Assembly (NCBI GenBank): GCA_018399685.1
Contig: JAGYOK010000008.1
Location: 1 to 64,000 of the forward strand
Direction of reading: 5' to 3'
Length of the DNA stretch: 64,000 bases
From: Alphaproteobacteria bacterium
GTDB taxonomy: Bacteria; Pseudomonadota; Alphaproteobacteria; Micavibrionales; Micavibrionaceae
Part shown: positions 1-10,525 of the stretch, one piece after another
Layout: every line of letters starts with the position of its first letter
Numbering within the stretch: position 1 is the first letter of the stretch
Notes under the pieces: generated by a model
What the model was told of the DNA's origin: nothing
Database searches by the model: none
What the model saw: only the letters and a program-made list of their open reading frames with translations
Program-made: the position numbers and the translations under genes

Positions 1-151
1 ATATTAAGAAAAAATTCGACATAGTTTTTTGTAAGTAACTATACAATTTACATCGTGAAATTTTTTACTGTTCCTTTTTTGTTCTTTTTGTGTAATAGTT
101 TTTTTATGTTACTATTTCAGACCTAAATCCTAGCCAAAAAAAGAAATATAA

Positions 152-1465
152 ATGAAAAAAACTTATTACACCTTAGAACAAAGTGCCGATTTATTATCTA
201 CATCCAAAAATATCGTAAATAAATGGCTTTCTTCTGGCTCTTTGATCCCAGATAAGACAAAAGGAGGCAATACTCCTTTATTTTCTCTGAAAACCTTAAA
301 GAAGTTTGATAAGCAAAATGACATTGATTTAAATGCAAATCCTATAAGAAGTATCCCTAAACGAGATTACAAGGTTATAGAACTCTTCGCTGGCGGTGGT
401 GGCTTGGCTATCGGGCTCGAGAAGGCCGGTTTAAAATGTGCCCTCTTGAATGAAATTGATCGTCATGCCTGTGCTACGTTAAAAAATAACAGACCCCACT
501 GGAATGTAGTCGAAGGTGATATAAAAGAAGTAGATTTTACACCTTATAGAGATCAAATTGATGTTGTCACCGGAGGGTTTCCTTGCCAATCATTTAGTTA
601 CGCTGGAAAAGGATTGGGGTTTGAAGACGCTCGAGGAACTATGTTTTTTGAGTTTGCCAGATGTATAAAAGAAACAAATCCTGCAATTTGTGTTGGCGAA
701 AATGTTCGTGGGCTAATGCGGCATGATGGTGGAGATACCATAAAGGGGATGATTTCAGTTCTAGACGAACTTGGTTACGATGTTATTGCACCGCAGATAT
801 TTAAAACAATCTTTCACCGTGTTCCACAAAAAAGAGAGCGGTTACTTTTGGTCGGAATAAGAAAAGATTTAGATATAGATTTTAAATTTCCAGTAGCTGT
901 TCCAGATTTGTATACGGTAGAAGATGCTTTGAAAAAAGGCCGCTTGTATGATTGTGATGTGCCGAAGTCAGGGGGGCAAAAATATCCTAAGAGAAAAGCA
1001 GAAATTTTAAATGAAGTTCCTCAAGGCGGTTACTGGAGGGATCTTTCAGATGAGCTTCAAAGGGAATATATGCAAGGTAGTTATTTTCTAGGTGGTGGAA
1101 AGACAGGTATGGCAAGGAGAATGAGTTGGAGTGAGCCATGCTTAACTTTAACTTGTGCACCGGCGCAAAAACAAACGGAAAGATGCCATCCCGAAGAAAA
1201 CAGGCCTTTTACAGTTAGAGAATATGCAAGAATACAGACATTTCCTGACGATTGGGAGTTTTCTGGTTCTACTACTCAACAATATAAGCAAATTGGTAAT
1301 GCTGTCCCTGTGAATTTTGCAGAGGATGTTGGTCATTCGATTGTTCACGCTCTGAATACAATGGAAAAAGTTAAGTCGGATAACATTGAGCGTATGAGTT
1401 TTAAAAAACCTTTTATACAATCAAAAGACTATGATTGCGAAGATCGCCAAAAAGCAATTTCTTAA
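152..1465 (+). CDS. DNA (cytosine-5-)-methyltransferase with N-terminal MerR/excisionase-like HTH
   Basis: Motifs ELFAGGGGLAIGLEKAG, GGFPCQSFSYAGKG, ENVRGL, PQKRERLLLVGIR and QIGNAVPV; N-terminal TLEQSADLLSTSKNIVNKWLSSGSL resembles a wHTH. Confidence 0.93.
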   Translation: MKKTYYTLEQSADLLSTSKNIVNKWLSSGSLIPDKTKGGNTPLFSLKTLKKFDKQNDIDLNANPIRSIPKRDYKVIELFAGGGGLAIGLEKAGLKCALLNEIDRHACATLKNNRPHWNVVEGDIKEVDFTPYRDQIDVVTGGFPCQSFSYAGKGLGFEDARGTMFFEFARCIKETNPAICVGENVRGLMRHDGGDTIKGMISVLDELGYDVIAPQIFKTIFHRVPQKRERLLLVGIRKDLDIDFKFPVAVPDLYTVEDALKKGRLYDCDVPKSGGQKYPKRKAEILNEVPQGGYWRDLSDELQREYMQGSYFLGGGKTGMARRMSWSEPCLTLTCAPAQKQTERCHPEENRPFTVREYARIQTFPDDWEFSGSTTQQYKQIGNAVPVNFAEDVGHSIVHALNTMEKVKSDNIERMSFKKPFIQSKDYDCEDRQKAIS

Positions 1466-1637
1466 TTATGTAGGTCGAAAATTTGGGCACGAGGGGTAGG
1501 GAATAATTAATTTCTAATAATTAACGCCATGCCCCATAAGTGTTGGTACAAAACACCAGACGAGGATTGAACTCTCGTATAAAAAAAGTATCTTTAGGGA
1601 AGGGTTTGCTGACTATGGTAGAAAGTATGGTCTTCAC

Positions 1638-2273
1638 ATGGACAAAAAAGTAGTTCGAGCGAGTTATGAAAGCTGCCTGGATATAACAGCTAGGCTGGCT
1701 GCTTATGTCACTTCCAGCCCACTTTTAGAGGCCATTGAAGTAAATAAGCGGCAAGATATCCTGGCGGAAGATGATTTAATTGTGTTTTGCATTTATGCCC
1801 GCCGATTAGTTGAAAACGCTGGGCTAGGAAAACTGCTGAACCAGACCACCATGAAAACCAGCGACGGCACCTCTCTTTCACTTTGGAAAATTATTGGATA
1901 TCTAATTCATCATGACCTGCTGATTATTTTGAGATGCGAAACTCGCTTCAGAATGCTTCAGGCAAGCCTTGAGGGTGCAAGTAAAGATGAATTTTTTAAG
2001 AAAGTTGAAGGTGAAATGAAAAAATCACCTTATTCTGAGCCGATCCAGCCACATGTTTTGTTTAAATCCGATATAATCCACTACACCCTCATTAACTTAG
2101 TGGAATTTTTGCAAATCTTTTCGCAAGAAATTATACCTAAAATCATAAAGAAAGCTCTCGACGAAGATCTCTATTTACTGGATGACCCTCTCAGGGATCT
2201 GGACATTTCAGAAGAGGGCTTGCGGGCATTGTCCCGGATAAGGGGGCTCAATAGCCCTAGAAAAAGTGCATAG
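1638..2273 (+). CDS. hypothetical protein, largely helical
   Basis: 211-aa ORF without overlapping competitor; no recognised family. Confidence 0.6.
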   Translation: MDKKVVRASYESCLDITARLAAYVTSSPLLEAIEVNKRQDILAEDDLIVFCIYARRLVENAGLGKLLNQTTMKTSDGTSLSLWKIIGYLIHHDLLIILRCETRFRMLQASLEGASKDEFFKKVEGEMKKSPYSEPIQPHVLFKSDIIHYTLINLVEFLQIFSQEIIPKIIKKALDEDLYLLDDPLRDLDISEEGLRALSRIRGLNSPRKSA

Positions 2274-2548
2274 GGGGCATTAATGGGGGCACAACTGTAG
2301 TTCACATCAACAAAAATAAAGCCACAACAATCACTTACCATCCTTAAATTAAGGATGCCCCTCCACCATTTATCCTTTTATTCCCATCCAATACAGTCCT
2401 TCTTTCATATGATAGGGTATTGCACTCCTTTTTTGAATATGAGGGGTCTTATTAGGCCGCCGAACTATTGGAGGGATTGCTGAAATAGGCCATATGGACA
2501 CTATACTATTACAACAATGATTTTAGTTGTCGAAGATTCAAGGTTAAA

Positions 2549-4762
2549 TTATAGACGCGTCAATCTTAACCTTAAAGCATTGCCAATAACGCTGACCGAT
2601 GATAATGACATAGCTGCCGCCGCGATAATTGGCGAAAGCAAAATGCCTAAAAATGGATAAAGGAGACCTGCTGCTATCGGCACGCCAGCCGTGTTGTAAA
2701 TAAACGCAAAGAATAGATTTTGGCGGATATTGCGCATGGTGGCCACAGAGAGCTTGCGGGCACGGATAATCCCCGTCAGATCACCTTTGAGCAGCGTAAT
2801 ACCGGCACTTTCCATCGCCACGTCTGTGCCAGTACCCATGGCGATACCTACGTCAGCGACAGCCAATGCCGGAGCATCGTTGACCCCATCTCCGGCCATA
2901 GCGACGATCTTGCCTTTATCCCGCAGCTCCTTGACAATCCTTCCTTTATCTTCGGGCAGGGTTTCTGCCTTGATTTCTTCGATACCCAGTTGTTTTGCTA
3001 CGGCCCCGGCGGTGCGGTAGTTATCACCTGTGAGCATGACAATATGGATCCCTTGAGCGCGCAGGGCTTTGAGGGCATCCGGCGTGGTCTTCTTGATTGG
3101 GTCGGCAATGGCCAGTAATCCTGCGGGTTTTGCGTCTACAGTGATAAAAATCACGGTTGCGCCATCCGAGCGCAAATCATCGGCTTGCGCGGATAAAGCT
3201 GATGTATCAACGGAATGCTCTTTCATCAGCATGATATTGCCAAGAGCTACGGCCTGATCGTTGATTTTTCCTGTAACTCCTTTTCCAGTAACCGAATTAA
3301 AATCTTCCGCCGTTGCCAAATCCAGCTCTTTATCTTTTGCCGCTGTTACGATTGCATTAGCTAAAGGATGTTCGCTGCCTTGCTCTAAAGATGCGGCTAG
3401 CAGCAATAATTCATCTTCAGTAAAGTTATCAGTAGCGACAATCCGGGTTACGGTCGGCTTACCTTCGGTAAGAGTGCCGGTTTTATCAATCACCAATGTG
3501 TCTACTTTTTCCAGGCGTTCCAGTGCTTCGGCATTTTTAATCAGCACACCGGCTTGCGCACCTTTTCCAATGCCAACCATTATGGACATGGGCGTTGCCA
3601 GCCCCAAAGCACAGGGGCAGGCGATAATCAGTACGCTTACCGCAGAAATCAATGCATAACTGAATGCGGGAGTGGGCCCAAAAATCATCCATAAAACAAA
3701 AGCCATTGCTGCAAATAATATAACCGCAGGGACAAACCATCCTGCAACAATATCAGCTAGCCTTTGGATTGGAGCGCGGCTGCGCTGCGCCTGTGCAACC
3801 ATCTGCACAATTTGCGATAGCATCGTGTCTTTGCCCACGCGCTCCGCTCTTATCACGAGGCTACCAGTCTGATTTATGGTGGCACCAATGACTTTGCCAT
3901 CCGGCTCTTTTTTAACGGGCATAGACTCGCCTGTTACCATTGATTCATCAATGGAACTGTGGCCTTCGGTGACAACACCGTCCAGCGGGACTTTCTCGCC
4001 GGGACGCACGCGCAGCAAATCGCCAACGTTGATCTGATCCAGCGGCACATCTTCTTCATTGCCGTTTTCATTAATCCTGCGTGCGGTTTTCGGGCTGAGG
4101 TCAAGAAGGGCGCGAATGGCTCCGCCTGTCTTCTCACGAGCTTTAAGCTCCAAGACCTGCCCAAGCAAGACCAGAACCGTGATGACGGCGGCAGCCTCAA
4201 AATAAACCGCGACTGTGCCGTCTTGCCGGAACGTTTGCGGGAATATATCGGGAGCAAGTGTTGCCACAATACTGTAGAGCCATGCAATGCCTGTGCCCAT
4301 GGCAATCAGGGTGAACATATTCAGGTTACGGGTTTTTAAAGATTGCCAGCCGCGCTCGAAAAAGGGTTTCCCCGCCCATAAAACTACGGGGGTTGTTAAT
4401 ATAAGCTGCGCCCAGTTTGAAATCATGGCGCTGATATAAGGGGTGAGGTCGATAATATGCCCACCCATTTCCAGCATAAAGACTGGCAGGGTTAGAGCAA
4501 GGCCAATCCAGAACCGTCGGCGCATATCGGAAAGTTCGGGATTTTCGCTTTCTTCGCCTGTAATGGTTTCGGGCTCTAGTGCCATGCCACATATTGAGCA
4601 GTTGCCGGGGCCTACTTGCCTGATTTCCGTGTGCATGGGGCAGGTGTATATGGCATTCGCAGCGTTGGAAGGTGTGGGCGCCGACTTCATTTCACTATGC
4701 TGGTGCTCATTATGGCAGCATGAATGCGTTTCATGAGCTTGATTATGGTGCTCGTTTTCCAT
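2549..4762 (-). CDS. heavy-metal (copper/silver) translocating P-type ATPase
   Basis: CPC motif [31 protein letters not shown]-terminal His-rich tail and [24 protein letters not shown] metal-binding domain (SilP/CopA-like). Confidence 0.95.
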   Translation of the reverse strand: MENEHHNQAHETHSCCHNEHQHSEMKSAPTPSNAANAIYTCPMHTEIRQVGPGNCSICGMALEPETITGEESENPELSDMRRRFWIGLALTLPVFMLEMGGHIIDLTPYISAMISNWAQLILTTPVVLWAGKPFFERGWQSLKTRNLNMFTLIAMGTGIAWLYSIVATLAPDIFPQTFRQDGTVAVYFEAAAVITVLVLLGQVLELKAREKTGGAIRALLDLSPKTARRINENGNEEDVPLDQINVGDLLRVRPGEKVPLDGVVTEGHSSIDESMVTGESMPVKKEPDGKVIGATINQTGSLVIRAERVGKDTMLSQIVQMVAQAQRSRAPIQRLADIVAGWFVPAVILFAAMAFVLWMIFGPTPAFSYALISAVSVLIIACPCALGLATPMSIMVGIGKGAQAGVLIKNAEALERLEKVDTLVIDKTGTLTEGKPTVTRIVATDNFTEDELLLLAASLEQGSEHPLANAIVTAAKDKELDLATAEDFNSVTGKGVTGKINDQAVALGNIMLMKEHSVDTSALSAQADDLRSDGATVIFITVDAKPAGLLAIADPIKKTTPDALKALRAQGIHIVMLTGDNYRTAGAVAKQLGIEEIKAETLPEDKGRIVKELRDKGKIVAMAGDGVNDAPALAVADVGIAMGTGTDVAMESAGITLLKGDLTGIIRARKLSVATMRNIRQNLFFAFIYNTAGVPIAAGLLYPFLGILLSPIIAAAAMSLSSVSVIGNALRLRLTRL

Positions 4763-4831
4763 AGTTTTCCCCTTATGTCTTTAAGGTTTAACTATCCCAT
4801 ATATGCAACCATCAAACAACCGTAAGACCAG

Positions 4832-6445
4832 TCACTTATCTTCCGGCACCATAGTAATACAACCCGCAGGGCATTCTTCGGCGCAGATGCCGCAGCCTTT
4901 GCAATAGTCGTAGTCGATCTCGAAGCCTTTGCCGAAGCCCAGTTTTTTGATCGCATTGTCGGGGCAAACGCCGTAGCAGTTGTCGCATTCAAAGCAATTT
5001 CCACACGATAGGCAGCGGCTGGATTCCTTTGCGACTTCTGCTTCTGTTAGTCCTTGGGTGACTTCATCGAAGGAGGAGGTGCGTTTTTCGATGGGGATCA
5101 TTTTGCGATTGGTGCGTTCACATTCCTCATAGTACCATGTGTTGAGATTATCACTAAGAGCGTCGTTATGTTTGACGACCTCTAGGTTAACGCCGCGCAT
5201 CATCATGTCGATGTGGTAGGCGGCTTTTTTACCATGGCCGATCGCTGTTGTGACTGTGCGCTCATAGGGAGCAACATCGCCACCGGCAAAGATGCCTTTT
5301 TGGCTTGTCATCATGCGCTGATCGACGGTTACTACGCCTTTTTCGATTGTTAGACCAGAGACATTATCCAAAAGACCTAAATCTGATTTTTGGCCAAGGG
5401 CGAGAACAACGCTGTCGGCTTCCATAGTTTCGGTTTTGCCTGTTGGCTTGGGAAAGCCCTCATCGTTAAGCTCCATAGCTTCGAGTGTCAGGGTTGTTCC
5501 CTTATAGTCCGTGATGGTTGAGAGGAACTTGATTTGAATGTTTTCTTCAAGAGCTTCATCCACCTCAAAATCATGGGCTGGCATCATTTCACGATCGCGG
5601 CGATAGATTATGGTGACTTCTTTTGCGCCCAAGCGCACGGCTGTGCGCGCGACGTCAATGGCCGTATTACCGCCGCCATAAACCACTACGCGATTGCCTA
5701 GCTGAGGTGGGGTATCGCTTTCCATGTCTTTTAGAACGGATACAGCATCAAGGATTGTTGCACCATCGCTGCATGGGATATCTGTTATTCTTGCCACATG
5801 CGCGCCAACAGATAGGAACACTGCGTCATAATTATTTGCAACAGCGTTTAGATCTTCGACTTTGCTTTGCAGTTCCAGCTCTACGCCCAGATCAAGGATG
5901 CGCTGGATTTCTGCATCTAGAATATTGCGGGGCAGGCGGTACTTTGGAATGCCATAGCGCAGCATCCCCCCTGCTTTTTCGTGCATCTCGTGTACTGTGA
6001 CTTTATGCCCTTTAAGCGCAAGCTGATAGGCGGCGGAAAGTCCGGCTGGGCCTGCGCCGATGATAAGAATTTTCTTGCCTGAATCGTTGGCGGGGGCTTC
6101 AAATTTCCAAGCTTTTTCAATAGCCATATCGCCAAGGAAGCGTTCAACCGAATTGATGCCGACAACTTCATCGACAACAACGCGGTTACAGGCGGTTTCG
6201 CAAGGGTGGTAACAAACGCGGCCCATAACAGCGGGCATAGGGTTGTTCTTCACAATCTCTTTCCAAGCGGCTTCATATTGCTTGAGTTCGACAAGGGATA
6301 GCCATGCCTGAATATTTTCTCCAGCCGGGCATGCTTTATTGCATGGCGGTAGATTGCGAACATATTCGGGGCGTTCTGTGCGCCAGGAACCGGTTTTGTT
6401 CGCGCATGATGATCCGGGTTTAGCGACAATAGCATAAGGTTTCAT
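4832..6445 (-). CDS. GltD-like FAD/NAD(P) oxidoreductase fused to a 2x[4Fe-4S] ferredoxin domain (POR delta-like)
   Basis: NLPPCNKACPAGENIQ, GAGPAGLSAAYQL, GGGNTAIDVARTA; C-terminal CLSCGNCFECDNCYGVCP and CKGCGICAEECPAG clusters; adjacent to porB/A/G. Confidence 0.88.
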   Translation of the reverse strand: MKPYAIVAKPGSSCANKTGSWRTERPEYVRNLPPCNKACPAGENIQAWLSLVELKQYEAAWKEIVKNNPMPAVMGRVCYHPCETACNRVVVDEVVGINSVERFLGDMAIEKAWKFEAPANDSGKKILIIGAGPAGLSAAYQLALKGHKVTVHEMHEKAGGMLRYGIPKYRLPRNILDAEIQRILDLGVELELQSKVEDLNAVANNYDAVFLSVGAHVARITDIPCSDGATILDAVSVLKDMESDTPPQLGNRVVVYGGGNTAIDVARTAVRLGAKEVTIIYRRDREMMPAHDFEVDEALEENIQIKFLSTITDYKGTTLTLEAMELNDEGFPKPTGKTETMEADSVVLALGQKSDLGLLDNVSGLTIEKGVVTVDQRMMTSQKGIFAGGDVAPYERTVTTAIGHGKKAAYHIDMMMRGVNLEVVKHNDALSDNLNTWYYEECERTNRKMIPIEKRTSSFDEVTQGLTEAEVAKESSRCLSCGNCFECDNCYGVCPDNAIKKLGFGKGFEIDYDYCKGCGICAEECPAGCITMVPEDK

Positions 6446-6450
6446 TATTT

Positions 6451-7461
6451 TTAGTCCTCCGTATTAAGAAGGTTGAATTTTGCGATGTTGGCGTCGGCCA
6501 TTGCCTGTATACGCTCCAAGTTTGCTTTGGCAAGGTCATTGTTTTTGAACAAGTGTGCAAAGCGCTTTTGGGGTTTTAGATAATCGGTCACAGGCACGTG
6601 CTTGCGGATTTTGGTCGAGCCGGTTACTTCGCCATTTTCGGCTTCGAATAGGGGGAACAAACCGCAGTTTACAGCCAGACGCGATAGCTTGATTGTCTCG
6701 TCAGGACGTGAACCCCAACCCAATGGGCAAGGCACCAGAACATGAAGATAACGTGCGCCATGCAAGCTCATTGCTTTTTGCACTTTGGCTTCCAAATCAC
6801 GCGGATTTGAAATCGTAGCCGTAGCTACATAGGGGATTTGATGCGCCATAGCGATGAGCGGCAGATTTTTGCCGGTACCAAATACGTTGCCCGGCTCTGA
6901 TCCAACAGAAGGTGTTGTTGCTGTGCGAGCCGCTGGCGGTGTTGCGGATGAACGCTGCACGCCCGTATTCATATATGCCTGATTGTCATAGCAAACATAA
7001 AAGACATCGTCATTGCGATCGAACATACCAGACAAGCAGCCAAACCCAATGTCTGTTGTCGAGCCGTCGCCGCCTTGTGCTAGAATGCGAATGCCCTTTT
7101 TGCCCTTAACTTTCATTGCTGCGGCTACGCCTGTTGCAACCGCGGGAGCATTGCCAAATAGGGAGTGAACCCACGGCACTTGCCACGCACTTTCAGGATG
7201 GGGGGTGGAGAAAACCTCCAGACATCCGGTCGCATTTACGACCATAAGCTGGCCGTTTGTGGCTTTCATAGCGGCATCAACTACATAACGTGCCCCAAGA
7301 GCTTCACCGCAGCCCTGACATGCTCTATGCCCGCTGGTTAATGCGTTGGCACGATCCTGAGAAGATTGCACCGTAGGGCGAATTTCCATTTCAAGACGGT
7401 TTCCGATGGTACGAAAGCCTTTCGGGTTTTCCATCATTTTTTTAGCTAAACTGCTTGTCAT
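6451..7461 (-). CDS. porB: 2-oxoacid (pyruvate) ferredoxin oxidoreductase beta subunit
   Basis: HRACQGCGEALGARYV; TPP-binding GGDGSTTDIGFG...YDNQAYMNTGVQRSSATP. Confidence 0.9.
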   Translation of the reverse strand: MTSSLAKKMMENPKGFRTIGNRLEMEIRPTVQSSQDRANALTSGHRACQGCGEALGARYVVDAAMKATNGQLMVVNATGCLEVFSTPHPESAWQVPWVHSLFGNAPAVATGVAAAMKVKGKKGIRILAQGGDGSTTDIGFGCLSGMFDRNDDVFYVCYDNQAYMNTGVQRSSATPPAARTATTPSVGSEPGNVFGTGKNLPLIAMAHQIPYVATATISNPRDLEAKVQKAMSLHGARYLHVLVPCPLGWGSRPDETIKLSRLAVNCGLFPLFEAENGEVTGSTKIRKHVPVTDYLKPQKRFAHLFKNNDLAKANLERIQAMADANIAKFNLLNTED

Positions 7462-7472
7462 GCTTTTTTCCC

Positions 7473-8678
7473 CTATGCAGATCTTTTTTCTTCGTAATGA
7501 GCGCTGGTACTCTGAAGTTGTTTTTCTACAACATCTTGCTTTAGATCAAGGAAATGCATTTCGCCTTTTCCTTGCGTCTTAATATCTTCCATAAATTTGG
7601 TTAAAGAGTTCTTTGGGATTGGTCTGCCACCTAGACCGGCAATTAAGGTCGTTAGTGGTATACCCGCATCCAGTGAAAGCTTTACCCGTGAGGTCAGAAC
7701 GCCATCTTGTCCGGCAGCTAGTGATTTTTCAAGAACAACAACGTGCTCGGCGCTCGCAAGCGCTGCCTGTATTTCTCTGTCGGGGAAAGGGCGGAAAGAA
7801 GAAATAGATACAAGGCCGATTTTTTCACCAGCCTCGCGTTTTTCGTCAATCATATCTTTTAATGTACCAACGACGGAGCCCATGGCGACTATCACAGTTT
7901 GCGCATCGTCAGCTTTGTAAGTTCTGATTGTCCCGCCTGCATCGCGGCCAAAGGCTTTTTTGAAGTCAGATGAAGCACGCTCAATGACATCGTAAGCCCG
8001 TAGTTGTTTTTGATGCTCTAAATACCGCACTTCGGTGAAGGCATCGGGGCCCACTAATGTGCCAATAGTCATGGGCTCTTCTACATCCAGCTTCATTATT
8101 GGCTCGAAAGGTTTCAGGTATTCGTCCACTTCTTCTTGTGTAGGGACATCAACCCGCTCCACAGCATGGGTTAAGATAAAGCCGTCTACGCACACCATCA
8201 CAGGGCAGCTTAATTCTTCGGCAATGCGAAAAGCCTGAATGTGTAGATCAAGCGCTTCCTGGTTATCTTCGGCAAACAGCATAAGCCATCCCGCGTCACG
8301 CATACTCATTGCGTCTGAATGGTCATTCCATATGTTAATCGGGCTGCCGATAGCGCGGTTGGCAAGCGTCATCACAATCGGTAATCCTAAACCAGCAGCA
8401 TTGTGCACAGCTTCGGCCATAAATAAAAGCCCCTGAGAGGAGGTTGCGGTGTATGACCTTGCTCCGGCTACTGAGGAGCCGATAGCTACAGATAATGCAG
8501 CAAATTCTGATTCTACGTTGATATATTCACACCCTTTAAGTGTGCCGTCTTTTACGAGGGCGCCCAGATCTTCTACAATGTGGGTTTGAGGGGTGATAGG
8601 GTAGGCACACACAACTTCGGGTCGGCACATAGCGATAGTCTCAGCAAGGGAGTGAGATCCTTCAACTTGTTTTAACAT
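7473..8678 (-). CDS. porA: 2-oxoacid (pyruvate) ferredoxin oxidoreductase alpha subunit
   Basis: VCAYPITPQTHIVEDL, YINVESEFAALSVAIGSSVAGARSYTATSSQGLLFMAE. Confidence 0.9.
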   Translation of the reverse strand: MLKQVEGSHSLAETIAMCRPEVVCAYPITPQTHIVEDLGALVKDGTLKGCEYINVESEFAALSVAIGSSVAGARSYTATSSQGLLFMAEAVHNAAGLGLPIVMTLANRAIGSPINIWNDHSDAMSMRDAGWLMLFAEDNQEALDLHIQAFRIAEELSCPVMVCVDGFILTHAVERVDVPTQEEVDEYLKPFEPIMKLDVEEPMTIGTLVGPDAFTEVRYLEHQKQLRAYDVIERASSDFKKAFGRDAGGTIRTYKADDAQTVIVAMGSVVGTLKDMIDEKREAGEKIGLVSISSFRPFPDREIQAALASAEHVVVLEKSLAAGQDGVLTSRVKLSLDAGIPLTTLIAGLGGRPIPKNSLTKFMEDIKTQGKGEMHFLDLKQDVVEKQLQSTSAHYEEKRSA

Positions 8679-9283
8679 GCAATAGATTTCCTTTGATTGT
8701 TATTTACAGGAGAATTCTTTTTTTTAGAATCAACCAGATCATATGCTGCGCTGGCGGCGGTGATATTAACCTTGGCAATCTTGTCAGGGAAAGCTTTGCT
8801 GATCGCTTCTTTGATAGATATAAGTTCAACCACACCAGAGAGTGCTGCCATTCCGCCGAGCATAATAGCGTTCGGTAAAGGGCGGCCAATATGTTTGAGC
8901 GCCAGCTCGGTTGCAGGAATGGCCATCAAATGTCCCTCAGGCAAAGCCAGAACATTTTTTGGTAATGCCAGCTCGGATAAGTCTTTACCGCTGTTGATTA
9001 ATACATAACCGTTAGGTCTTAATCCGCTGAAGGTTTCGGCTGAGCCGAGCAGGGTTGGATCCTGAATAATAAGCGCATCAGGCTCATTGATGGGATCGCG
9101 CAGACGAATTTGTTTATCTGATATGCGGCAGAAGGACATAACCGGCGCCCCCATGCGTTCTGAACCGAAGCTTGGAAAAGCCTGAGCATGTTTTTCTTCT
9201 ATAAAAGCGGCAACCGAAAGCATCTCTGCTGCTGTTACCACACCTTGGCCTCCGCGGCCATGAAAGCGTACTTGGAACATCAT
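8672..9283 (-). CDS. porG: 2-oxoacid (pyruvate) ferredoxin oxidoreductase gamma subunit
   Basis: VRFHGRGGQGVVTAAEMLSVAAF; overlaps the porA start by 7 bp. Confidence 0.9.
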   Translation of the reverse strand: MMFQVRFHGRGGQGVVTAAEMLSVAAFIEEKHAQAFPSFGSERMGAPVMSFCRISDKQIRLRDPINEPDALIIQDPTLLGSAETFSGLRPNGYVLINSGKDLSELALPKNVLALPEGHLMAIPATELALKHIGRPLPNAIMLGGMAALSGVVELISIKEAISKAFPDKIAKVNITAASAAYDLVDSKKKNSPVNNNQRKSIAC

Positions 9284-9400
9284 TAATAAATAACCTTTTT
9301 ATTATTTTAAATTGGTTATAGCAGGCGTGGGCTTAACGATCTATACCTTTTTGGTTCTATTGTCTAGAAAATATCTGAGTCAAAGCCTCTTGAATTACTT

Positions 9401-10525
9401 ATGTTACTACAATATAAAAAAGATTACATTTTAAGGAATAACTCATCAGCTATGTTTACAGCACTAATTACCTTTTTTATGGTATCTATGGTTTTCTCTT
9501 TCCTCTGTTCTTTATGGGAGGCCGTGCTTTTAAGCATTTCCCCGTCCTATATGCAGATAAAGCTGAACGAAGGCGGTAAAGTAGGAATTATCCTTAAAAG
9601 CTTTAAAGAAAATATCGACCGTCCCCTCGCAGGAATCTTGACCTTGAACACTATCGCTCACACGGTGGGAGCTATCGGCGTTGGTCAGGAGGCCACAAAA
9701 ATATGGGCGGAAGGTAACCCAAGCATCACCGGTTTTGCTGTTCCTGCGGTCATGACAGCGGCCATATTGATATTTTCCGAGATTATCCCCAAAACGATAG
9801 GCGCCACAAACTGGAGAGTATTAGCTCCATTTACAGCCTGGTCTTTGGATATTGTCCTGAAAGTGATTTCTCCGATTATATGGTTCTGCCAACTGATCAC
9901 AAAAATATTTAACTCCGACAGGGAAAAAAGCGTTTTTAGCAGAATGGATTTTCTGGCGATGGCGCAGATAGGCTCTCAAGAGGGGGCTTTGGATGAAAAC
10001 GAAACAAAATTCATTCACAACCTTTTACATTTTAAAAACTATAAAGCCAAAGACGTAATGACCCCGCGTACGGTTGCGGTATGTGCGCCTCAAAATATGT
10101 CAGCGCGTGAGTTCTACGACTTGCAGGAAGATATGGTTTTTTCCCGCATTCCGCTTCGTGAAGACCGGGATAAGGAAACAATAGTCGGTTATGTTTTAAA
10201 AGACACGGTTTTAGAACATTTGATTGACGATGATAAAGACAAGCTTCTTGGAGAGTTTAAAAGGGAGATTATCTCCGTCCCTGAATCTTACAGCATATTC
10301 AAACTTTTTAACGACTTCATTCAAAAGCACGAGCATATTGCTCTGGTAGTTGATGATTTCGGCGGCATGTCAGGTGTTGTCACAATGGAAGATATCATAG
10401 AAACCTTGCTGGGCGCCGAGATTGTTGATGAGACGGACAAGATCGTTAACATGCAGGATATGGCTAAAAAGCAATGGAAGAACCGCTATAATAAAGTAAT
10501 TATTCCGCAAAATAAGGATCAGTGA
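9401..10525 (+). CDS. CNNM/CorC (HlyC) family transporter, DUF21 plus CBS domains
   Basis: N-terminal membrane domain, then DVMTPRTVAVC and VVDDFGGMSGVVTMEDIIETLLGAEIVDETD. Confidence 0.87.
   Translation: MLLQYKKDYILRNNSSAMFTALITFFMVSMVFSFLCSLWEAVLLSISPSYMQIKLNEGGKVGIILKSFKENIDRPLAGILTLNTIAHTVGAIGVGQEATKIWAEGNPSITGFAVPAVMTAAILIFSEIIPKTIGATNWRVLAPFTAWSLDIVLKVISPIIWFCQLITKIFNSDREKSVFSRMDFLAMAQIGSQEGALDENETKFIHNLLHFKNYKAKDVMTPRTVAVCAPQNMSAREFYDLQEDMVFSRIPLREDRDKETIVGYVLKDTVLEHLIDDDKDKLLGEFKREIISVPESYSIFKLFNDFIQKHEHIALVVDDFGGMSGVVTMEDIIETLLGAEIVDETDKIVNMQDMAKKQWKNRYNKVIIPQNKDQ

Noticed and set aside
1556-1590. tRNA T-arm-like sequence gacgaggattgaactctcgta
   Set aside because: T-loop does not match TTCRANY in the plus orientation, the minus orientation has a poor stem and wrong spacing to ACCA, and no rest of a tRNA was found.
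3261-3659. 132-aa plus-strand ORFs inside the metal ATPase gene
   Set aside because: Antisense to a clear P-type ATPase; no independent evidence.
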